Assembly: GCF_946479975.1 (NCBI RefSeq)
Contig: NZ_CAMLIX010000015.1
Coordinates: 1 to 40,073, forward strand
From: an uncultured Flavobacterium sp.
GTDB lineage: Bacteria > Bacteroidota > Bacteroidia > Flavobacteriales > Flavobacteriaceae
Length of the DNA stretch: 40,073 nt
Direction: 5' to 3'
Shown here piece after piece: positions 15,598 through 25,300 of the stretch (the stretch's first letter is position 1; each line of letters starts with the position of its first letter). The notes below the pieces were generated by a model, which did no database searches, was not told the origin of the DNA, and saw only the letters and a program-made list of their open reading frames with translations. Position numbers and translations under genes: made by a program.

Positions 15598-16872
15598 TTG
15601 AATTTCTATAAAAAAATAGTGCAAACCACTTTGTTTAAAATCACTTCTTTAAACAGTTTAAGCGTGATTTTAAAAATCGGAATCGGTTTAATTACATCAA
15701 AAATACTAGCGATATTCGTTGGTCCAAGCGGCATGGCTTTGGTCGGAAATCTGCGTAATTTTTTGACTTCCTTAGAAAATATTTCCACCTTAGGATTTCA
15801 AAACGGAATTGTAAAATATACGGCTGAAAATGAAAAGAATAAACCAGAACTTCAAAAAATAATTACAACAGTTTTTATAAGTTTATTGTTTTTGGCAATT
15901 TTTTTAAGTGGAATTTTATTCTTCACAGCCGATTACTGGAACAATAGAATTTTTGGAAATAACAGTCAATATCTATTGGTGTTCAAAGTTTTATCTTTGG
16001 CTTTGCCTTTTTATGCTGTGTCTGTTTTTTTTGTTGCTTTAATAAATGGTTTAGGGAAATTTCAAAAAGTAATTTGGATCAATATTATAGGAAACACAAT
16101 CGGACTATTGGTTTCTATTTTTATGATTTTACAATACCAGACAATTGGAGCTTTGTTAGCAATCGTAATTGCACCGGCTTTATTGTTTTTTGTAACTTTT
16201 TATCTTGTTCAAAAAGAGATTGATTTCTTTCAAGTTATAAAACTAAAATTCTTTGATTTTCAAATCATAAAAAACCTGTCTTCCTATTCGTTGATGGCTT
16301 TGGTTTCTTCGGTTTTTGGGCCAATCGTTTTTTTGTCAATTCGAAATCAAATTATTCAGAATTTAGGAATCGAACAGGCTGGATATTGGGAAACTATGAC
16401 GCGAATTTCGTCTTATTATCTGTTGTTTGTAAGCACGATTCTCACTGTTTATTTTCTTCCGAAATTGGCAAAAGCCTCTACAAATCAAGAAACTAAAAGT
16501 GTCTTTTGGCAGTATTATAAATTTATTCTGCCTGTTTTTGTTTTGGGTTTATTGCTGCTATATTTTGCAAGGTTTTTTGTGGTTGAACTTCTTTTTACTA
16601 AAGAATTTCTGCCTGTAACAAATTTGTTTTTCTGGCAGTTTTTAGGCGATATTTTTAAAGTCTGCGCACTGATTTTAGGATATCAGTTTTTTGCCAAAAA
16701 GCTGACTTTAGCTTTTATATTTGCAGAATTATTTTCTTTATCTGTTCTGTATCTCGCCAGTTTGTATTGCATGAAAATATTCCAAATCGAAGGAATTGTT
16801 TTAGCTTACGCTTTTCAGAATTTATGTTATTTACTGCTTCTCGGTATTTATTTCAGAAAAAGTTTATTTTAG
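15598..16872 (+). CDS. WzxE-like polysaccharide flippase (O-antigen translocase)
   Basis: This 424-residue polytopic protein of the polysaccharide transporter (MATE/Wzx-like) type has about 10-12 hydrophobic segments. The N-terminal pattern LGxxKxxxGLxTSKxLAxxxGPxGMALxGNLRN (seen here as ITSKILAIFVGPSGMALVGN) and GFQNGIVKYTAE resemble WzxE of enterobacterial common antigen. It probably flips lipid-linked saccharide units across the inner membrane. The start is a TTG at 15598, one base after the aminotransferase stop, and no ATG exists nearby. The gene ends in a 4-base convergent overlap with the leftward glycosyltransferase (both stop codons lie within 16869-16872). No polymerase gene (Wzy) is seen in the window. 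Confidence 0.83.
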   Translation: MNFYKKIVQTTLFKITSLNSLSVILKIGIGLITSKILAIFVGPSGMALVGNLRNFLTSLENISTLGFQNGIVKYTAENEKNKPELQKIITTVFISLLFLAIFLSGILFFTADYWNNRIFGNNSQYLLVFKVLSLALPFYAVSVFFVALINGLGKFQKVIWINIIGNTIGLLVSIFMILQYQTIGALLAIVIAPALLFFVTFYLVQKEIDFFQVIKLKFFDFQIIKNLSSYSLMALVSSVFGPIVFLSIRNQIIQNLGIEQAGYWETMTRISSYYLLFVSTILTVYFLPKLAKASTNQETKSVFWQYYKFILPVFVLGLLLLYFARFFVVELLFTKEFLPVTNLFFWQFLGDIFKVCALILGYQFFAKKLTLAFIFAELFSLSVLYLASLYCMKIFQIEGIVLAYAFQNLCYLLLLGIYFRKSLF

Positions 16873-18005
16873 TTTTCGTTCCATTTTTCAATATACCGCT
16901 GTGCAATTTTTACGTAGTTGTGTTCTTTTTCTATAAAAACTCTGGCACGTTTTCCAATCGCCGCAATTTCTTCTGGATTTTCAATTAAAAAAGACAATTC
17001 TTTTACCAGATAATCGACATTTGGAATCGCATTGATGCAGACTTTTTCAGCAAGATTATAATAGTTCATAAACTCCGTTTCAGCATTGGTGAAAACTACT
17101 TTTCCTTTTGCCATCGATTCCAAAGCATTGTAGCCTTGATCGTATCCGTAAATTTGATCTAATAAAATATGAGACCGATTGTAAAGGTTAATATATGACG
17201 CATAAGGAACACTTCGAACCGTAATGATTTCTACTTTTGAATCGTATTTTTTCTCAATTATTTCCAAAGCTTTTTCAAAATAATCGTTTCCTTTTTTCAG
17301 ATAATTATCATTATTGATTCCGTGAAAAATAACGATTTTATCCGTAATTTTTAAAGGCTCAAAAGCAAGTTTATCAATATTAATCGGATTCGAGATCATT
17401 CCTAAATATTTCGGATTTCCTTGTAAGGGAAGATGATAATCTAAATCAGAAGCAATGATTCCGCGGCAATTCTGATAAATAAATTGATGCAGTTTTAAAA
17501 AAGCTTTTTTGCGGAATTTCAATACATTTCCAAAAGATTTTGTATCAATTTTATTTTCTAAATATAAAGGTATTACCGATTTAAAATTAGGATTTTCAAA
17601 GCAATATTTTACATTCAAATAATCAAAACCAGAACTTAAAAGAAACAATTTCTTGTTGTTTTTTAAAAGAGTAGAAATGATTTTTTTTTCAAAATAATAA
17701 GTACATTGAAAGCTGTTTTCGTTAATTAATTGTACCACATCAAAACCAGTACATTGCTTTTCGAATTTTAGGAATTGGCGATAGGTTAAATAAGAGCTGA
17801 TATCAAATCCAGCAATTTTGTAAAGCGCAATTTTGAATTTCTTTAATAAACCAGAATCCCATTTTTTTTGGATAGGAAAATCAACAGGAAAATTTTTAAA
17901 TCCGTCACTTTGACCAATAATAAAAACTTCGTGTCCCAATTGCTGCAAACCATCTTTCAAAGAATTGTGCAAATGACTGTATTCCCCTACCAGTAAAACT
18001 TTCAT
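16869..18005 (-). CDS. GT4/GT-B type glycosyltransferase
   Basis: This 378-residue glycosyltransferase has a GT-B pattern. The N-terminal Rossmann-like start is MKVLLVGEYSHLHNSLKDGL with a following LGHEVFIIG strand. The interdomain region holds KIVIFHGINNDNYLKKG. The donor-site segment YGYDQGYNALESMAKGKVVF replaces the usual first Glu of the EX7E motif by Asp-Gln but keeps the second Glu. A C-terminal helix closes the fold (IAQRYIEKWNEN). It is probably a cytoplasmic enzyme on a lipid-linked glycan, with unknown sugar. It is divergent from the next glycosyltransferase, with a shared palindromic promoter region, and is the only leftward gene between aminotransferase and ketoisomerase. Confidence 0.8.
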   Translation of the reverse strand: MKVLLVGEYSHLHNSLKDGLQQLGHEVFIIGQSDGFKNFPVDFPIQKKWDSGLLKKFKIALYKIAGFDISSYLTYRQFLKFEKQCTGFDVVQLINENSFQCTYYFEKKIISTLLKNNKKLFLLSSGFDYLNVKYCFENPNFKSVIPLYLENKIDTKSFGNVLKFRKKAFLKLHQFIYQNCRGIIASDLDYHLPLQGNPKYLGMISNPINIDKLAFEPLKITDKIVIFHGINNDNYLKKGNDYFEKALEIIEKKYDSKVEIITVRSVPYASYINLYNRSHILLDQIYGYDQGYNALESMAKGKVVFTNAETEFMNYYNLAEKVCINAIPNVDYLVKELSFLIENPEEIAAIGKRARVFIEKEHNYVKIAQRYIEKWNEN

Positions 18006-18012
18006 TTATGTG

Positions 18013-18029
18013 TATATTTGACAAATATA
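18013..18029. promoter_or_regulatory. Divergent promoter region with perfect 17-base palindrome
   Basis: The sequence TATATTTGACAAATATA is a perfect palindrome around a central A. Its left half is a TAnnTTTG -7 element for the rightward glycosyltransferase (start 18051). The right half, read on the minus strand, is the same element for the leftward glycosyltransferase (start 18005). A TTG (minus strand GTTTTTGACC) sits at a somewhat short distance upstream of the leftward -7. The two elements are so close that the promoters should compete. Confidence 0.65.
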
Positions 18030-18050
18030 TTTACTTTTTCGGTCAAAAAC

Positions 18051-19136
18051 ATGAATAAAAAGAAAGTTGCTATTGTTTCAAATTCTTTAGGAAAAGGAGG
18101 AGCAGAACGTTTTGCAGCTTTATTGACTTTTATGTTAGAAGATTCTGGTTTTGAGGTTCATTCAATTATTGTTAACGATGTTGTAGATTATTCGTTTACA
18201 GGAACTTTGTTTAATTTAGAAAAAGAAAATTCAAGTTCGTTTTCTCTTTTTAGAAAATTAAAAAAAGGAAAATTACTTCGTAATTATTTAACCAAAAATA
18301 ATATCGAGATTGTAATCGACGGCAGATCGAGAAATGTATTGCTTAGAGAATTAATTACCAAATTCATATACCGCGGTTTAAAAAAATATTACGTTGTTCA
18401 CAGTTATAATTTTCAGAATTATTTTCCTTCTTCAAAATTTTGGTCAATAGTACTTTATAAAAATGACGAGGCTTTAATTTGTGTTTCAAAAGCAATTGAA
18501 GAGAAAGTAAAACAACTTTATAAATTCGATAATACGATTACCATTTATAATCCTTTTTTTATTGCCGATGAAGAATTGAAAAAAGAGGTTTCTGAAACCA
18601 AAAAAGTGATTTTGTTTTTTGGAAGGTTAGATGAAAAAGTGAAGAATTTTACTTTAATGTTAGAAGCATTTTCGCAATCTAAAATATACGAGAAAGGTTA
18701 TCGGCTGCATTTGATGGGAACTGGAAATGATTTTAATTTTATTCAACAGAAAATAAAAGCTTTACAATTGAATGATTTTGTAGAAATTCTTCCTTTCAAA
18801 CAAAATCCGTTTGAAGAAGTTCGCGAAGCAAAATTCACGATTTTGACCAGTAATTATGAAGGTTTTCCGTTATCAATTGTAGAATCATTAGCTTTGGGAA
18901 CGCCAGTAGTTTCAGTCGATTGTAATTCGGGGCCAAGAGAAATTATTCAAAACGAATTTAATGGTTTATTGGTTGAAAATCATAATCCAAAAGCTTTGTC
19001 CAAAGCCATAAACCGATTGGCAGAGGATGAAGAATTATATAAATTTTGTAAAAAGAATACAGTTGAAAGCGTACAACATTTGACTTTAAAAAACATTGCA
19101 GCACAATGGAAAAATCTTCTAACGAATCAAAAATGA
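18051..19136 (+). CDS. GT4 family glycosyltransferase
   Basis: Start set at the ATG at 18051. An upstream TTG at 18018 would lie inside the -7 element. The 361-residue enzyme has the acceptor-side motif SNSLGKGGAERFAALL, the start of the donor domain (VILFFGRLDEKVKNFTLMLEA) and the full EX7E motif in SNYEGFPLSIVESLALGTPV, followed by SGPREII. This is a complete retaining GT-B enzyme of family 4. It acts in the cytoplasm on a sugar-nucleotide and a lipid-linked acceptor. It overlaps the ketoisomerase by four bases (ATGA), so the two are coupled. Donor specificity is unknown. Confidence 0.88.
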   Translation: MNKKKVAIVSNSLGKGGAERFAALLTFMLEDSGFEVHSIIVNDVVDYSFTGTLFNLEKENSSSFSLFRKLKKGKLLRNYLTKNNIEIVIDGRSRNVLLRELITKFIYRGLKKYYVVHSYNFQNYFPSSKFWSIVLYKNDEALICVSKAIEEKVKQLYKFDNTITIYNPFFIADEELKKEVSETKKVILFFGRLDEKVKNFTLMLEAFSQSKIYEKGYRLHLMGTGNDFNFIQQKIKALQLNDFVEILPFKQNPFEEVREAKFTILTSNYEGFPLSIVESLALGTPVVSVDCNSGPREIIQNEFNGLLVENHNPKALSKAINRLAEDEELYKFCKKNTVESVQHLTLKNIAAQWKNLLTNQK

Positions 19137-19540
19137 ACAGTATTTCAGATCTTCAATTAATCGAAATTCCTAAAATTCAGGATCGAAGAGGAAATCTTTC
19201 TGTGATTGAAGGAGAAACAATTCCGTTTGTTTCCAAAAGAGTATATTATTTGTACGATGTACCCAGCGGAAGCAAAAGGGGCGGACACGCACACATCGAA
19301 CAGCAAGAATTTTTGATTGCGTTAAGCGGTAGTTTTGATGTTGTTTTAAAAGACGGGAAAAATAGCAAAACCGTTACGCTCAATAAACCAAATGTCGGAC
19401 TTTTGATTGTTTCGGGAATTTGGCGTGAACTAAAAAATTTCTCTTCGGGAAGTGTTTGTTTGGTTTTGTCTTCAGATGAATTTGAGGAAGAAGATTATAT
19501 TCGGGAATATAAAAAATTCAAATTATTTAAAGACCGATGA
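19133..19540 (+). CDS. dTDP-4-keto-6-deoxyhexose 3,4-ketoisomerase (FdtA/QdtA-like cupin)
   Basis: Start set at the ATG at 19133 because it overlaps the previous stop as ATGA. A second in-frame ATG at 19106 would add nine residues. The 135-residue cupin matches the WxcM/FdtA/QdtA family: DRRGNLSVIEG near residue 17, KRGGHAHIEQQEFLIALSGS with the conserved His pair H52/H54, WREL near 97-100, and EFEEEDYIREYKKFK at the end. It converts dTDP-4-keto-6-deoxyglucose to the 3-keto isomer used by the aminotransferase at 14463-15596. FdtA and QdtA differ in the C4 stereochemistry of the product, which I cannot assign. The gene ends in an 18-base convergent overlap with the leftward GT2 gene. Confidence 0.87.
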   Translation: MNSISDLQLIEIPKIQDRRGNLSVIEGETIPFVSKRVYYLYDVPSGSKRGGHAHIEQQEFLIALSGSFDVVLKDGKNSKTVTLNKPNVGLLIVSGIWRELKNFSSGSVCLVLSSDEFEEEDYIREYKKFKLFKDR

Positions 19541-20452
19541 GCCTAAACCTAAATTCGCAAGCACGGTTTTTAATTTAATCAAAGGCACTAAAATAAACGC
19601 AGGCAGACGTAATAATATTCTTTTCTTAAAAGATAACTCCTTTACATTAATTGGTTGCGAATATGCAACAAAAAGAGCTTTTTCTCCAGCTAATTTGCTT
19701 TTTACGGCCAATGAAAATCGGTTTAAATCTAAGAACTTTTTTAAATCTAGGTTGATTTTTTCTGGTTCTTCATATTTAGAAAAATCCATTTTCTCTTTGA
19801 TTAATTTATTGTTTTTCGAAAGACTTTTTGGATCATAAACATAACGAGCCAATACTTTCCACGAAAAAACTACAGGATAAAAGAGCCCAATTCGAATCCA
19901 TAAATCGGTGTCTTGCCCACTTTTGATTTTAGTATCAAATTTTCCAGCTTCATCAAAAACAGTTTTATGAAAAACCGCGCAGGATGTACACAGAACAGTT
20001 TCTTTTAAACTTGCTTGAAAATAATTTACGATTTCAAATTCGTTTCCTGATTTTGAAATAGAATAGTGCGACGGAATTATTTTTTTGTAAGTATCAATTT
20101 CAATGGCACCCGAAAAAACTTTCTGATCTGGTACTTTAGAAATGTTATTAAACATAGTTTCCAAAAAAGTAGGATACCAATAATCATCTGCATCAAGAAA
20201 AGTTATAAAAGCAGCATTTGCTTTTTCAATTCCGTAATTTCTTGCGGTCGAAGCGCCTTCATTGTTTTTACTAAAATAACTAATTCTGGAATCTTTAAAT
20301 TGAAGCAGTTTTTCTTCACTTTTATCTGTAGATCCGTCATTAACTACTATAATTTCAAAATCCTGAAAAGTTTGATCCAAAACACTTTGTATCGTGTTTT
20401 CGATAAAATTTTCTTTATTATAAAGTGGTATTATGACAGAGAAAAAAGCCAT
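19523..20452 (-). CDS. GT2 family glycosyltransferase
   Basis: This 309-residue GT-A enzyme begins MAFFSVIIPLYNKENFIENT with the QTFQDFEIIVVNDGSTDKS stretch. The metal-binding DxD is in FLDADDYW near residue 93. The acceptor region has SGQDTDLWIRIGLF. A helical C-terminal region of about 80 residues ends without an obvious membrane anchor. It abuts the preceding glycosyltransferase (stop at 20453, start at 20452), so it is the third gene of an ftsE-GT2-GT2 unit. The acceptor is unknown. Its 3' end overlaps the ketoisomerase gene on the other strand. Confidence 0.87.
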   Translation of the reverse strand: MAFFSVIIPLYNKENFIENTIQSVLDQTFQDFEIIVVNDGSTDKSEEKLLQFKDSRISYFSKNNEGASTARNYGIEKANAAFITFLDADDYWYPTFLETMFNNISKVPDQKVFSGAIEIDTYKKIIPSHYSISKSGNEFEIVNYFQASLKETVLCTSCAVFHKTVFDEAGKFDTKIKSGQDTDLWIRIGLFYPVVFSWKVLARYVYDPKSLSKNNKLIKEKMDFSKYEEPEKINLDLKKFLDLNRFSLAVKSKLAGEKALFVAYSQPINVKELSFKKRILLRLPAFILVPLIKLKTVLANLGLGSSVFK

Positions 20453-21334
20453 TTATTTTGATTTTAAAAAGGCAAAATAACCCAGTTTATAAATGTCAAA
20501 CAAAAAAAGCGAAGGTTGTTCTGAAAGAAGATTTCGCTCTATTTTGGATTCAAATTTCTTGAAAATAAAAGAAAAAACAGTAAGAAGTTTAGATGTTTTT
20601 AAAAGTTCAAATGAGGCAATGACTCTGCTTTCATTTATTGAAATCTTATTTTGATTATTCAATAAAACTAAGTTTTCTAAGGCCGATTTTGTTTTGTTTA
20701 AAAATAGGGCAGAAGTCTCTAAATTCAAATGAAAAACAGGATTTTCAATAGGTGTAATTTCGATTTTATTTGCTTTTAAAACAGCGAAAAAAAGTAAATC
20801 TTCGTAGCCGTATTTTGTCAGCGTTTCATCAAAAGGAAATTTAATCGCAATTTCTTTTTTAATCAATAAATTTGAAACTAAAGCTGTTTCAGCAGGATTT
20901 TGCATTCTTTGAGATAAAGGTAAAGCTTCTCTTTCTATGCCATAAATCCAGCGCAAAAGCAGTTCTTTCGCAGGTTTTTTATCATGATATAAAAGTCCTC
21001 CAAAAACAACTTTGTTATTTATTTCTGAAATGTATTTAGAGAGAAAATTATCATTTACGGGCATTACATCAGCATCCAAAAAAAGCAGGTTTTCATAAAC
21101 GGCTTTTTGGGCTAATAAATTCCGAATTGCACTTCGTCCGATATTTTTTTCTAGAATAGAAAATGAGGTGTTTTCAAATCGATTAATTCTTTCATTTTCA
21201 ATTAAATATTCTTGAGAAGCATCGTCTAAACAAATAATTTCAAAAGGAATATTACATTTTAAAATTTGCTGCTGTAAAGTTTCTACAAGCGAAAAAATGT
21301 TGTAATTGTAAACGGGAATTAAAATCGAAAGCAT
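20453..21334 (-). CDS. GT2 family glycosyltransferase
   Basis: This 293-residue GT-A enzyme has [20 protein letters not shown] at the N terminus, FEIICLDDAS, NIGRSAIRNLLAQKA and the DxD in FLDADVMPVND. The later LTKYGYEDLLFFAVLK carries the conserved ED-like acceptor-site residues. It overlaps ftsE by one base (TAATG at 21332-21336) and is immediately followed by the next GT2 gene. No membrane segment is visible, so it is probably cytoplasmic or peripheral. Substrate unknown. Confidence 0.86.
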   Translation of the reverse strand: MLSILIPVYNYNIFSLVETLQQQILKCNIPFEIICLDDASQEYLIENERINRFENTSFSILEKNIGRSAIRNLLAQKAVYENLLFLDADVMPVNDNFLSKYISEINNKVVFGGLLYHDKKPAKELLLRWIYGIEREALPLSQRMQNPAETALVSNLLIKKEIAIKFPFDETLTKYGYEDLLFFAVLKANKIEITPIENPVFHLNLETSALFLNKTKSALENLVLLNNQNKISINESRVIASFELLKTSKLLTVFSFIFKKFESKIERNLLSEQPSLFLFDIYKLGYFAFLKSK

Positions 21335-22017
21335 TACACGCTTCTTTGCACCACTTCGAAGATTCTTTCATCTTCGCATTTCAATGTTTTAGAAGGGAAT
21401 TTCATTAATAAAGCATAATCGTGAGTCGCCATAATAATGGTTTTACCAGCAGCGTTAATTGCTTTTAAAACTTCTAAAACCTCAGAACTTGTTTGTGGAT
21501 CAAGGTTTCCTGTAGGTTCGTCTGCCAAGATAAATTCTGGATCGTTAAGCAGTGCTCTTGCAATTGCAACACGCTGTTGTTCTCCTCCAGAGAGCTGGTG
21601 AGGCATTTTATTTACAAAATCTTTCATGCCTACTTTATCCAAAACTTCATCAATTTTGTGCAGCATTGCTTCTTTTTCTGTCCAGCCTGTAGCTCTCAAA
21701 ACAAAAAGCATATTGTCTTTAATTGAACGATCTGGAAGCAGTTTAAAATCCTGAAATACAATTCCGATTTTACGTCTTAAATACGGAATATCGTTTTCTT
21801 TTAAAGTTGCCAAATCAAATTCAACGATATGTCCTTCTCCTTCAACTAATGGTAAATCAGCGTATAAAGTTTTTAAGAAACTACTTTTTCCAGAACCTGT
21901 TTTCCCAATGATGTAGATAAATTCACCATGATTAACATCTAAATTAATGTGAGAGATAATTTTTTTTCCTTCTTGATATATAGTGACTTCTTTAAGAGAC
22001 AGTACGTTTTGTGACAT
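21334..22017 (-). CDS. ftsE: FtsE-type ABC transporter ATPase
   Basis: Start at the ATG at 22017 (227 residues, the usual FtsE length). The longer reading from 22083 adds a non-conserved hydrophobic stretch. All ABC motifs are present: Walker A GKTGSGKS (38-45), Q-loop [13 protein letters not shown], signature [15 protein letters not shown], Walker [13 protein letters not shown] and switch His in ATHDYALL. FtsE normally pairs with the FtsX permease to control septal and envelope murein hydrolases. No ftsX is adjacent here, and two glycosyltransferases follow instead. I keep the FtsE call, but a related LolD/MacB-type ATPase cannot be fully excluded without an alignment. Confidence 0.85.
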   Translation of the reverse strand: MSQNVLSLKEVTIYQEGKKIISHINLDVNHGEFIYIIGKTGSGKSSFLKTLYADLPLVEGEGHIVEFDLATLKENDIPYLRRKIGIVFQDFKLLPDRSIKDNMLFVLRATGWTEKEAMLHKIDEVLDKVGMKDFVNKMPHQLSGGEQQRVAIARALLNDPEFILADEPTGNLDPQTSSEVLEVLKAINAAGKTIIMATHDYALLMKFPSKTLKCEDERIFEVVQRSV

Positions 22018-22351
22018 AATAAAATAGGTTTGAATGGTAAAAGTAATAAGATAACGTATGTATTCAAAATAAATTTGAATCATTTCTTACGAAAATGTTT
22101 AAAAAATTAAATCATGTAAGTCCTGTTAGTTTATTTTAAATATTTAAAGCTGCGGTTTCTTAGCTTATACTAACTTGTATCGCTAAAATGGTTTTGAATT
22201 ATTTCTTTTTTGAAAGTTTGAAAACCAATAATTTGAAGTTTAAATAAACAGAAAATCACATCAAATAAGTTATTTGTTCATAATAAAACCTTAAAACGTT
22301 TCGTTATAAACCGTATAAAATTGATACATTTGAATACTAAATATTTTGAAA
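22018..22351. promoter_or_regulatory. Divergent intergenic region with a -7 element for the TPR gene
   Basis: No gene is visible in these 334 bases. TACATTTG at 22325-22332 matches TAnnTTTG exactly, with GTTTCG about 21 bases upstream as a possible -33 element, placing a start roughly 15 bases before the TPR start codon. A short CAAATAAGTTATTTG palindrome lies at 22262-22276. I see no match for the ftsE promoter on the minus strand. Confidence 0.55.
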
Positions 22352-25300
22352 ATGCGTAAACTTTCCTGGTTCTTTTTATTCCAAATTATCCTTATTTCGA
22401 CCACAGTTTCGGCACAAAAATCAGCTATATACACTTACGATTTAAAGGATTTTGACAAAGCACTGGCTTTATATAATGACAAACAATATGCTTCGGCGCA
22501 ACTTATTTTTGAGCAGGTTAAAAACAATGCCGTTACCGAAGAAGTGCAGTCTGACTGTGCGTTTTACATTGCCAATTGTGCGATCAGAACCAATAAAGCA
22601 AATGCTGATGCTCTGGTAGAAAAATTTGTAAGCGATTACCCAACAAGTACCAAACAAAATCAGGCTTATATAGAAGCTGCGCAGTACTTTTTTGAACAAG
22701 GAAATTATCCAAAAGCTTTGCAGTGGTTTGATAAAGTAGATGAAAGTTATATGAGCAAATCAGAGTCTGATAAGTTCAATTTCATGAAAGGTTACAGCTA
22801 TTTTAATGCTAAAAAGAAAAAAGAAGCAACCAATTATTTCAATAAAGTAGTAAATTCTAAAGAATATGGTTCTCAAGCCAAATATTACTTAGGATTTATG
22901 GCTTATGAAGGCGACGATTACAAAGAAGCAACGAAATATTTTGATGAAGTTTCGGGCGAAGAAAAATACAAAGAAAAGCTTTCGTACTATCAAGCTGACA
23001 TGAATTTCAAACTTGGAAATTTCCAAAAAGCGATTGATTTGGGGCAGGTTGCAATGAATAAATCAAATGAAATTGAAAAATCGGAACTAAACAAAATTAT
23101 TGGAGAAAGTTATTTCAATTTAAAACAATACGATAAAGCGATTCCGTTTTTAGAGAAATATGCAGGTAAAAAAGGGAAATGGAATAATACCGATTTTTAT
23201 CAGTTAGGTTATGCTTATTATGAGCAGAAAAATTACGAAAAAGCGATTTCTCAATTCAATAAAATTATTGAAGGAAGAGATTTCGTAGCTCAAAATGCAT
23301 ATTATCATTTAGGTTTAAGTTATTTGAATATCGGCAAAAAACAAGAAGCATTAAACGCTTTTAAAAATGCTTCAGAAATGGATTTCAATGCGCAGATTCA
23401 AGAAGACGCCTCTTTAAATTATGCTAAATTAAGTTATGATATTGGAAACGCGTATCAAGCTGTTCCAGGAATTTTATTGGATTTCTTGAAAAAATATCCA
23501 AATAATTCAAGTCGTGCAGAAGTAGAAAAATTATTGGTCGATTCTTATATTTCTTCTAAAAACTACAAAGAAGCTTTGGCTTTATTAGAAAAAAATAGAA
23601 CTGCAGAAAATAAAGCAGCATATCAAAAAGTATTGTTTTATCGTGGTGTAGAATTGTACAATGAATCGAATTATCAAGAAGCGGGTAAAATGTTCAAAAG
23701 TGCTATTAGTGAACAAAAAACTCCTGAATTTACAGCCCGTGCCACATTCTGGAAAGCAGAAACAGAATATTTAAACGATGACATGCAGAATGCTTTGTTA
23801 ACGTACAAACAATTTGCTGGAATGGCCGCTGCAAAATCGACAGACGAATATAAAAACATCAACTACAATATTGGTTACACGTATTTCAAATTAAAAGAAT
23901 ACGATCAAGCAGCAAATTCTTTTCAGGCTCAAATTGAAAATTCTCCGTCAGATAAAGTTCGTTTAAACGATTCTTATTTGCGTTTGGGAGATTGTCGCTT
24001 TGTGACTTCAAAATACAGCGCAGCAAACGAAGCTTACGGAAAAGCAATTGCAGCAAAAGGTGTAGATGCAGATTATGCGCAGTTTCAAAGAGCACTTTCT
24101 TACGGATCTATGTCAAATAATGCGAAGAAAGAAGATGAGTTGAACAACTTTATTCTGATGTACAAAAAATCATCTTATCGTGATGATGCGTTGTTCGAAT
24201 TAGGAAATACATATGTTGCAGAAAAGAAAAACGATCAGGCTATAAAAGCGTATGATCAGTTAATTTCTGAATTCAAAAACGGATCTTTTTCGTCAAAAGC
24301 AATTTTAAAACAAGGTTTGATTTATTACAATTCAGATCGTGATGAACAAGCTTTAACGAAGTTTAAAAAAGTTGCCGCAGAATTTCCAAAAACACCAGAA
24401 GCTCTAGAGGCAGTTGCAACAGCAAGATTAATTTATGTTGATTCTGGAAAAGTTGATGAATATGCAACTTGGGTTCGTACGCTTGACTTCGTTGCAGTTA
24501 CAGATGCAGAATTGGATAATGATACGTACGATGCAGCTTTCAAACAATACAGTCAAAATAATGCTAAAAATGCCATTACTGGTTTTACAGGTTATATTGC
24601 AAAATTCCCGAACGGAATGCATGCTTTAGAATCGAATTTCTATTTAGGACAACTTTATTATGCAGAAGGTTCTGAAACTAAATCGACTGCTAATTATCAG
24701 TTTGTAATCGATCAGCCAAGAAGTGAATTTACGGAGCAAGCCTTGAACAGATTGGCTCAGATTTATTTGAAAGCGAAAGATTGCGATAAAGCGATTCCAG
24801 TTCTAACCCGTTTAGATAACGAAGCAGATTATCCTCAGAATAAAAACTTTGCTCAGGCTAATTTGATGAAATGTTATTACGATAAAAAGGATTATGACAA
24901 TTCGGTTATTGCTGCAGAGAAAGTTTTAGCAAATCCGAAATCTGATGCCAATGTAAAAGCAGATGCGCAGATTATCGTAGCACGCGCGGCGATTCAAACA
25001 GGAGATGAAGATAAAGCAAAAACAGCTTACGCTAAATTATCGACAACTTCTAAAGGAGAATTGGCAGCTGAAGCATTATATTATGATGCTTACTTTAAAA
25101 CCAAAGAAGGAAAATTTGAAGCGTCAAATACTGCAGTACAGAAATTGGCAAAAAGCTATTCTGCTTACAAATATTATGGTGCAAAAGGTTTAGTCTTGAT
25201 GGCTAAAAACTTCTACGGATTAAAAGACAGCTATCAAGCAACTTATATTTTAGACAACGTAATCAACAATTTTACAGATTATCCAGATGTTGTGGAAGAA

